Positions 62,152 to 64,000 of a stretch of DNA of 64,000 bases are shown here, in pieces. The number at the start of each line of letters is the position of its first letter. Position 1 is the stretch's first letter. The notes beneath the pieces are model-generated. The model was not told where the DNA came from, did no database searches, and saw nothing but the letters and a program-made list of their open reading frames with translations. Source of the stretch: Pedobacter punctiformis (GTDB lineage Bacteria > Bacteroidota > Bacteroidia > Sphingobacteriales > Sphingobacteriaceae); NCBI RefSeq assembly GCF_027213715.1, contig NZ_JAPWGM010000005.1, positions 186,001 to 250,000 of the forward strand, written 5' to 3'. A program made the translations under genes and the position numbers.

Positions 62152-64000
62152 TTATTTTACCGTGTACTTAAAAACAGAACGGCCTAAGTTACCATTACCA
62201 TCAATTCCTTCAACAACAACTTTATATTGCCCTTTGCCATCTGCATTGAAAAATTCAAAAGAAGCATTTCCGCTTGCATCAGTCATTACTTTGGGATTCC
62301 AGTAAATAGTAGTTCTTAAATCGTTGCGGTTTAAGTTTGCAGGCACATCATATTTAGGGACATAAAACTGGCGATCCTTGCTGTATCCTTGCGGAGAAAA
62401 AGTGATTTCGTAGTTTTTAGGTAACATATCCAGCAACTGGCTTTTAGAAATTTTGGTGCCTTTAGGAGCTTTTTTCTGGTTAACAACAATAACCCCGTTC
62501 ACATTATTTGCCCGGTTTACAAGGCCAAGTTCATCTCTTAAAAATACTTCAACCGATTCTATATTACCCGCTTCTAAAGTATTAAGCTGGTTAACATCCA
62601 TCAGCATACCGTTGATAAATACACCCATCGGTATTTTTTTGCCCGCATTATAGTCTCTGGTTACATAAAAATTATTCTCAACAAAAGTAACGCCCGGCAG
62701 CATAGATTGTAAACAGTTAATTAATAAATTACAGCCAGTCAACCTGTCGCCTGAAATTTCATGATCGGCCATCTGGCTTAAACCCGATAGGGCAGGATAA
62801 TCTTTATGGCTTACCTTTGGTATGGCGGCAGCCTTAATGGTTACATCTTTTAAGGTGTGTAAATAAGAATATTGTTTTTGGCTATTGGCCAGATAGGTAG
62901 TTAAAGCACTGTCGATATTTAGCACCTCTTCCGGAGCATTTAAGCTTCTGGTAATGCTCGGTGTTGGCGATCCGTTTAAACTAATCACCATAGCTTTGTA
63001 GTTTACATTGTATTTTGCCGTGATGGTTACTTTGGATGAATCGTTAAAAACCAGGTTAGAAAACTTAAAGTTACCAACCGGATCTGTAGTACCCTCTAAA
63101 TTAAAACGTTTATCCGGAATGGTTAATAAAAGCGCACCCTTTCTAACCGGAATACCATTGGCCATTCTTAAAATACCCGAAACTTCTATGCCCTGCTCCG
63201 GTAAAAATTCTACTTTAGGCAGTTTACCTGCGATAATATCCGGATAAGAATAACTGCGATAACCCTGCGTTAATAAAAGAACATCTAAATCGGCATTCTT
63301 TTTAGCATCAGGATTGTTAAAGTAATAATTTGGTTTTTCTACATAACCTTTAATATCACTGTTTAACAATAAACCCGTAAATATAGTACTGGCACCATCC
63401 TCATTAAAAGGGACCTTATTTTCATCAATAACCGATACGGAGAAATTGCCTGCAACAGGCGCCGCATCTTTTTTAGCCGCTAAATTTATTTTAACTTTTT
63501 TCTTTGGTCCGTAGGCAGGTAAAGTACTGCTTACACTTAGAGCTAAACCATTTTTTTGTTGTACAAAAATAATTCTTTCACTAAGCGGGGTACCATTTTC
63601 AGCAAATAAGGTAAACTGCGAAATACCGGTTGGAAACTTAGATTTTAAAATAGAAGTAGTGTATTCCTTACTCGATAAAGCGGTTTGCGCACCATAACAA
63701 ATTACACCTTTGCTTTGCGCTATGAGATAGAACTTTCTACCCTGGTTTTGTTGGAAAAAGGCCTCGTTCGAAGCAATTTTAACCACTATATTATCCGGAT
63801 TGCTATTGTCTGCCACAATGGTGATTCCTGTTGCTGTAACAGCAGGTAAAGCAACAGTTTGCGCTGTGCCATCTGAATAAGTAACCGTTGCTTTATACGT
63901 TTTGCCAGCTTCAGGTGTGATCATAAAACTACCCATTCCCAAATGCTGAGCCGTAAAAACAGCAGCCTGTTTACCATCATTATCTGTTACAATACCTTTG
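62152..64000 (-). CDS. Large secreted plug/beta-domain protein, 5' end outside the window
   Basis: The frame is open to the last base of the window, so the visible 615 residues are the C-terminal part. The first 300 or so residues contain Ig-like beta domains (EAGKTYKATVTYSDGTAQTV; VKINLAAKKDAAPVAGNFSV) resembling macroglobulin-type MG2 modules. A carboxypeptidase-like domain (VSGILRMANGIPVRKGALLL) and a TonB plug-like segment (GVFINGMLMDVNQLNTLEAG; RDELGLVNRANNVNGVIVVN) follow. It ends with another beta domain (GQYKVVVEGIDGNGNLGRSV). No barrel is present. Such proteins are common in Bacteroidota and have no clear function. Confidence 0.8.
   Translation of the reverse strand, partial: KGIVTDNDGKQAAVFTAQHLGMGSFMITPEAGKTYKATVTYSDGTAQTVALPAVTATGITIVADNSNPDNIVVKIASNEAFFQQNQGRKFYLIAQSKGVICYGAQTALSSKEYTTSILKSKFPTGISQFTLFAENGTPLSERIIFVQQKNGLALSVSSTLPAYGPKKKVKINLAAKKDAAPVAGNFSVSVIDENKVPFNEDGASTIFTGLLLNSDIKGYVEKPNYYFNNPDAKKNADLDVLLLTQGYRSYSYPDIIAGKLPKVEFLPEQGIEVSGILRMANGIPVRKGALLLTIPDKRFNLEGTTDPVGNFKFSNLVFNDSSKVTITAKYNVNYKAMVISLNGSPTPSITRSLNAPEEVLNIDSALTTYLANSQKQYSYLHTLKDVTIKAAAIPKVSHKDYPALSGLSQMADHEISGDRLTGCNLLINCLQSMLPGVTFVENNFYVTRDYNAGKKIPMGVFINGMLMDVNQLNTLEAGNIESVEVFLRDELGLVNRANNVNGVIVVNQKKAPKGTKISKSQLLDMLPKNYEITFSPQGYSKDRQFYVPKYDVPANLNRNDLRTTIYWNPKVMTDASGNASFEFFNADGKGQYKVVVEGIDGNGNLGRSVFKYTVK

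Noticed and set aside
1..64000. CRISPR array, prophage, insertion sequence or rRNA operon
   Set aside because: No regularly spaced direct repeats, phage structural genes, transposase genes or rRNA sequence were seen.

Overview
The window looks like a chromosome segment of a Sphingobacteriaceae-type Bacteroidota, most like Pedobacter. The evidence is the SusC/SusD pair, several TonB-dependent receptors carrying a carboxypeptidase-like domain, the ECF sigma/FecR pair with DUF4974, the two-component-type propeller regulator, the AT-rich composition, and many upstream boxes matching the Bacteroidota promoter TTTG-N17-23-TAnnTTTG. No phage, insertion sequence, conjugative module or CRISPR array is visible. 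Two genes are cut by the window edges (positions 1-462 and 62152-64000).

Layout. 1-9.4 kb is mostly housekeeping: a TIGR01777 epimerase, a DUF4139 (MuiA-like) secreted protein, a DASH-type photolyase/cryptochrome, the 2-oxoglutarate dehydrogenase genes sucA-sucB with a clear terminator, and a DUF2809 membrane protein. 9.9-14.3 kb is the leftward operon ileS - dksA-like - lspA. 14.4-17.7 kb holds two tiny membrane proteins, a repeat-rich gap and a DUF6134/epimerase/SDR operon. 17.7-21.2 kb is an ECF sigma, a FecR anti-sigma and an unusual STN-domain surface-repeat protein. 21.2-25.1 kb holds an MMPL/RND exporter, recO, two tRNA-Val genes and a GIY-YIG nuclease gene fused to a third, broken tRNA-Val. 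25.4-31.4 kb has a DUF3472 lipoprotein, a UbiA-like protein with a methyltransferase, a frameshifted gene and an amino acid permease. 31.6-36.7 kb is a PadR/PspC envelope-stress module with a perfect palindromic operator, then an outer membrane receptor and a small lipoprotein. 36.8-43.4 kb is accessory: a tRNA-Lys, an MFS efflux pump, a Crp-like regulator, an SRPBCC protein, an Arr rifampin ADP-ribosyltransferase, an AlkD-like repair protein and a zinc-site-less M16 remnant.

43.6-57 kb contains a LytTR response regulator with an orphan Hpt protein, an SGNH hydrolase, and a compact beta-glucan utilisation locus: membrane-spanning propeller regulator, SusC, SusD, GH30, GH5 with a carbohydrate-binding tail, then a seven-haem c-type cytochrome 17 bases behind the GH5. 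58.4-61.6 kb is a second TonB receptor with a DUF4249 partner. 61.6-64 kb is a repeat-filled gap and the 3' part of a large plug-domain protein.

Working picture. The regulator probably senses glucan breakdown products in the periplasm and switches on SusCD and the two glycosidases. The features most worth following are the GIY-YIG/pseudo-tRNA junction, the cytochrome inside the glucan operon, the ECF/FecR system whose STN protein is not a TonB receptor, and the swapped GxHH active-site motif in IleRS.
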